The translations under genes and the position numbers were made by a program. The notes under the pieces were generated by a model that saw nothing but the letters and a program-made list of their open reading frames with translations, searched no databases and had not been told where the DNA came from. Of a DNA stretch of 64,000 nt, positions 60,983 to 64,000 are shown one piece after another. Source of the DNA: an uncultured Saprospiraceae bacterium. Its GTDB lineage: Bacteria > Bacteroidota > Bacteroidia > Chitinophagales > Saprospiraceae. The stretch is taken from positions 1 to 64,000 of the forward strand of contig CALIAG010000184.1 of the NCBI GenBank assembly GCA_938041325.1, given 5' to 3'. The first letter of the stretch is position 1. Every line of letters starts with the position of its first letter.

Positions 60983-63616
60983 ATGAAACGTCATTTATTT
61001 TTTATACTTACTGTTCTATTTTTATTTTCAGCTTGTTTGAATGACTCGGCGGAAAAGAATTCAGATAAAGTGAATAGAGAAATAGCTCAATTAGAAGTGA
61101 CTTGGGAAGTCGTAGCAAATGGAGTAAATAAGCAAAGTCAATTCCTGTCTGTCTTTGAATTAATTAACCAAGGCAATTCTCTAATGACGAACAAAGGATG
61201 GACGATTTATTTTAGCCAAATAATGGGAGGTGGGCCACCTCTTGAAGTAAGAGGCCCCGTAACAGTAGAGCACATCTCGGGAGATTTTTTTTCTATGAAA
61301 CCGACAGAAGAATTCGAAGATCTCAAAAAGGATGAATCGGTAAAAATAGAAACGCTTTGGAATACTTGGGCGATTAAAAAAACAGATGGACCGTCAGGTA
61401 TGTATATCGTTTATGAAAACGAAGAAGGTGTAAAATCAGATCCTTTTTTTATTAAGAATTTAAAAATTAAAGACTTTAAAGACCCAATACAAATCAATAG
61501 GAATGATACAGACACTTATCCAATTCCCACGCCAGAGTATGTGTATAAGGAAAACGAAAAAGTATCCAAGTTAAACGAGAAAGAATTTCAGGCAATCCTT
61601 CCAAAACCCCTCCGTTACACAGCGCTTGCTGGGAAAATGAATATAGATGCAAATACTATTATTTCTTTTCCAAAAGAACTAGAAAAGGAAGCCAATTTTC
61701 TGCAATCAGCTATTGAAAAATCTTTAGGTAAAAAAGTACCCGTTTCCAACGAAATAGAAAAAGGAGAAGGAACGATAAGGCTAGCTATAAGTCCTGAAAA
61801 ATTTGGAGGTTCTTCAGGAGAAGGATACCAGTTAAATATTAGTTCAAGCAATGGAATCCTCCTTGAAGGAGCTTCTGCTGCGGGTGTTTTTTATGGGATT
61901 CAAAGTTTAAAAGCATTGTTGCCTGTTGTAAAAGACAGTGAATTTCCTTCTGCACTTTCTGTTCAGGAAGCTACAGTATTTGATGCTCCACGATTCGAAT
62001 ACAGAGGAATGCATTTAGATGTTGCGCGGAATTTTCAATCAAAAAAATCGGTACTTAAGTTGCTGGATTTAATGGCTTTTTACAAAATGAATAAATTTCA
62101 TTTTCACTTAACGGATGATGAAGGATGGCGTCTTGAAATAAAAGATTTACCTGAGTTAACAGAAGTAGGGGCAAGAAGAGGCCATACCTTAGATGAATCA
62201 GATCGCTTGAGGCCTGCATGGGGATCAGGTCCGTATATGGAGTATCCAGGAACTGGGCATTATACAAAAGAAGATTTTATTGAAATTCTAAAATTTGCCA
62301 ATGATCGACACATTGAAGTGATTCCTGAAATTGATATGCCGGGTCATGCACGAGCTGCAATTAAATCAATGGATGCGCGCTACAAAAAATACATGGAGGA
62401 TGGCAATGAAGCAGCAGCAGTCAAATATTTATTGCGTGATCTTAACGATAAATCGGAATACCTTTCTGTTCAATCCTACAATGACAATGTAATCAGTGTT
62501 TGTCAGGAATCAACCTATGCTTTTTTAGAAAAAGTAGTGGATGAAATCATCGCACTTTTTGCAGAAGCAAATGCTCCACTTACGACTATCCATATTGGAG
62601 CAGACGAAGTTCCACATGGAGCTTGGATGGGATCTGCTGAATGTACCAAATTGGCAGAGAGCACTTCAATAAACTTAACAACAGAAGTTGATCGCTTTCA
62701 ATATTTTTTAAAACGTTTCAGTGATATTTTGCAAAAGAAAAAATTGATTACTGGTGGTTGGGAGGAAATAGCGATGCTCAAAGAAAGTAGCCAAGGCAAT
62801 ACCGTTTTGAAAGCAAATCCGACTTTCGTTAACTCTAATTTCTTACCCTATGTTTGGAATGCAGTTTTCGGTTGGGGCGGAGAAGACCTTGCCTATAAAT
62901 TAGCCAACGCGGGCTATCCAATCGTTATGTGCAATGCGTCAAACTTGTATTTTGATTTTGCATACAACAAAGACCCTGATGAACGTGGTTTATACTGGGC
63001 TGGTTTTACGGATACCCGAAAACCTTTTGAATTGGCTCCATTCGATTTATTTAAGTCCGCAAATATCGGCCGTTACGGAGCGCAATTGGATCCGGATAAA
63101 TTAGCCGAAGGGAAAACGAAGTTGACGCAAGAAGGCCGAAACAATATTTTAGGAATCCAGGGACAATTATGGAGTGAAACCGTAAAAGCACCAGAGCATT
63201 TAGAATATTATATTTTCCCAAAGATTTTAGGTCTTGCAGAAAGAGCTTGGGCCACACCGGCACAATGGGAAACAGAAGAGAATAAATCCTCTCGGGAGAA
63301 AAGCCTTGCAGCGGATTGGAATAAATTCGCAAATGCAGTTGGGCAAAAAGAAATGCCCCGACTTGATGTAATGAATGATGGAGTCAATTACAGGGTTCCA
63401 CAACCCGGCGCGATAATCAAAAACGGGCTCTTATATGCCAATACGGCTTACCCTGGACTAGAAATTCGATATTCTACTGACGATGGTCAAATTGGAAAAG
63501 TATATGATCCGAATAAACCCGTCCCTGTAAAAGATAAAGTCCACCTAATCGCAACAAGTAAAAATGGACATTCTAGTCGAATATTGACTATTTCAGCAGA
63601 AGATTTTAAAAAGTAA
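60983..63616 (+). CDS. GH20 beta-N-acetylhexosaminidase lipoprotein
   Basis: An 877-residue envelope enzyme. Lipobox LFSAC ends the signal at Cys18. A CHB_HEX-type N-terminal carbohydrate domain covers about 30-175, a GH20b domain about 200-330, and the GH20 barrel about 335-760. The catalytic Asp541-Glu542 pair is in HIGADEVPHGAW; the substrate-site residues WGWGGE and DLYWAGF-like YWAGFTD are present. A C-terminal chitobiase-like domain completes it. It removes terminal GlcNAc/GalNAc from chitooligosaccharides or glycans. The asparaginase-type gene follows tail to tail after 4 bp. Confidence 0.94.
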   Translation: MKRHLFFILTVLFLFSACLNDSAEKNSDKVNREIAQLEVTWEVVANGVNKQSQFLSVFELINQGNSLMTNKGWTIYFSQIMGGGPPLEVRGPVTVEHISGDFFSMKPTEEFEDLKKDESVKIETLWNTWAIKKTDGPSGMYIVYENEEGVKSDPFFIKNLKIKDFKDPIQINRNDTDTYPIPTPEYVYKENEKVSKLNEKEFQAILPKPLRYTALAGKMNIDANTIISFPKELEKEANFLQSAIEKSLGKKVPVSNEIEKGEGTIRLAISPEKFGGSSGEGYQLNISSSNGILLEGASAAGVFYGIQSLKALLPVVKDSEFPSALSVQEATVFDAPRFEYRGMHLDVARNFQSKKSVLKLLDLMAFYKMNKFHFHLTDDEGWRLEIKDLPELTEVGARRGHTLDESDRLRPAWGSGPYMEYPGTGHYTKEDFIEILKFANDRHIEVIPEIDMPGHARAAIKSMDARYKKYMEDGNEAAAVKYLLRDLNDKSEYLSVQSYNDNVISVCQESTYAFLEKVVDEIIALFAEANAPLTTIHIGADEVPHGAWMGSAECTKLAESTSINLTTEVDRFQYFLKRFSDILQKKKLITGGWEEIAMLKESSQGNTVLKANPTFVNSNFLPYVWNAVFGWGGEDLAYKLANAGYPIVMCNASNLYFDFAYNKDPDERGLYWAGFTDTRKPFELAPFDLFKSANIGRYGAQLDPDKLAEGKTKLTQEGRNNILGIQGQLWSETVKAPEHLEYYIFPKILGLAERAWATPAQWETEENKSSREKSLAADWNKFANAVGQKEMPRLDVMNDGVNYRVPQPGAIIKNGLLYANTAYPGLEIRYSTDDGQIGKVYDPNKPVPVKDKVHLIATSKNGHSSRILTISAEDFKK

Positions 63617-63620
63617 ATAC

Positions 63621-64000
63621 TTAAGGAGTTATTTTGATTTTTGAAATGACTTGTCCTGAAGACGTTACATAAGCAAAAGCCATGCGCGGTGTATTATGCG
63701 CATAGGCATATTCCCCGTTACTGTTGATCCCGATAACTCCGCCTAAACCACCTACTTTTTGCTGAAGTTTGGCTATTCCTATTCTAGCCGCGTCACCCGC
63801 TGAATTATGTTCGAATAGATCACAAACTGTTTTTGCCAAGAGAACCTTCATTATTGATTCTCCCCAGCCTGTAGTCGATGCGGCACCAATGCTATTATCT
63901 GCATAAGCGCCTGCTCCAATAATCGGAGAATCTCCAACGCGTCCGGGAAGTTTGCGGGGCGTTCCGCCTGTCGAAGTAGCCACGGCTAAATTTCCATTGA
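63621..64000 (-). CDS. Isoaspartyl peptidase / glycosylasparaginase (Ntn family, 5' part cut off)
   Basis: The frame runs past the right edge; only the last ~126 residues are here. They hold NGNLAVATSTGGTPRK, LPGRVGDSPIIGAGAYAD, a GWGES loop and GGLGGVIGINSNGEYAY, the beta-subunit signature of plant-type asparaginase/isoaspartyl peptidase. The autocatalytic Thr nucleophile would lie just outside the window. Whether it acts on isoaspartyl peptides, Asn or GlcNAc-Asn cannot be told. Its position beside a GH20 hexosaminidase makes GlcNAc-Asn breakdown plausible but unproven. Confidence 0.9.
   Translation of the reverse strand, partial: NGNLAVATSTGGTPRKLPGRVGDSPIIGAGAYADNSIGAASTTGWGESIMKVLLAKTVCDLFEHNSAGDAARIGIAKLQQKVGGLGGVIGINSNGEYAYAHNTPRMAFAYVTSSGQVISKIKITP

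Noticed and set aside
1-64000. CRISPR array, insertion sequence, prophage or rRNA operon
   Set aside because: No regularly spaced direct repeats, transposase or integrase frames, structural phage genes or rRNA-like stretches were seen.

Overview
The window reads as a chromosomal stretch of an AT-rich Bacteroidota, most likely a Saprospiria/Lewinella-type marine lineage. Supporting signs are type IX secretion (T9SS) sorting domains, STN/carboxypeptidase-like TonB-dependent receptors with a FecI/FecR pair, a PD40-OmpA protein, DUF3078, candidate promoters of the Bacteroidota type (TTG...TAnnTTTG), few Shine-Dalgarno sites, and PSD1/DUF1501/DUF1800 proteins. No phage, insertion sequence, rRNA or CRISPR was seen. 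The species call is inference.

Left part (1-10.4 kb): a cut-off PSD1-type haem lipoprotein, an aquaglyceroporin, and a FecA/FecR/FecI-like outer-membrane signalling set whose sigma gene is set apart by an unusually long gap. A 7TM-type PAS histidine kinase and a CAU tRNA (probably tRNA-Ile2) follow.

10.5-19.7 kb: an MscS channel and RecX, then the most unusual locus. A 69-residue double-glycine leader peptide with a pinensin-like leader but no cysteine lies end to end with a 512-residue helical-repeat protein. That protein is divergent from a stand-alone LytTR regulator. The peptide and regulator genes share a composite upstream element (TCAG-N4-CTGA, then 15-nt-spaced GGATTRT) at nearly the same distance from their starts, which suggests a peptide signalling or production module. 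NadB, a GT4 glycosyltransferase, a long Lgt and a small secreted protein follow.

20-36.7 kb: a DUF1800/DUF1501 export pair, MtaB, a TlpA-like protein with a duplicated flanking domain, an AspA-like hydrolase, and a minus-strand run (histidine kinase, TonB receptor, LytTR response regulator, PD40-OmpA protein, small acidic protein). RlmN appears to be transcribed as a leaderless mRNA.

36.7-51 kb: tRNA-Gln, an alpha/beta hydrolase, Hpt and an M28 peptidase. A candidate structured small RNA has its own promoter and terminator. An ECF sigma / small acidic protein / CmpX-like channel / outer-membrane protein cluster is reminiscent of Pseudomonas sigX-cmpX-oprF. PolA, an orphan ParA, LpxD, Tag, YaaA and a methyltransferase follow.

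51-64 kb: a T9SS cysteine-rich repeat protein, a small membrane protein, a lipoprotein sulfatase, an exported phosphoesterase next to an exported CotH-like kinase-fold protein, a PD-(D/E)XK-like protein, a HAD dehalogenase, a MoxR/VWA pair, a GH20 hexosaminidase and a cut-off isoaspartyl peptidase/glycosylasparaginase. Housekeeping functions are intermixed with surface glycan and peptide processing and envelope signalling.
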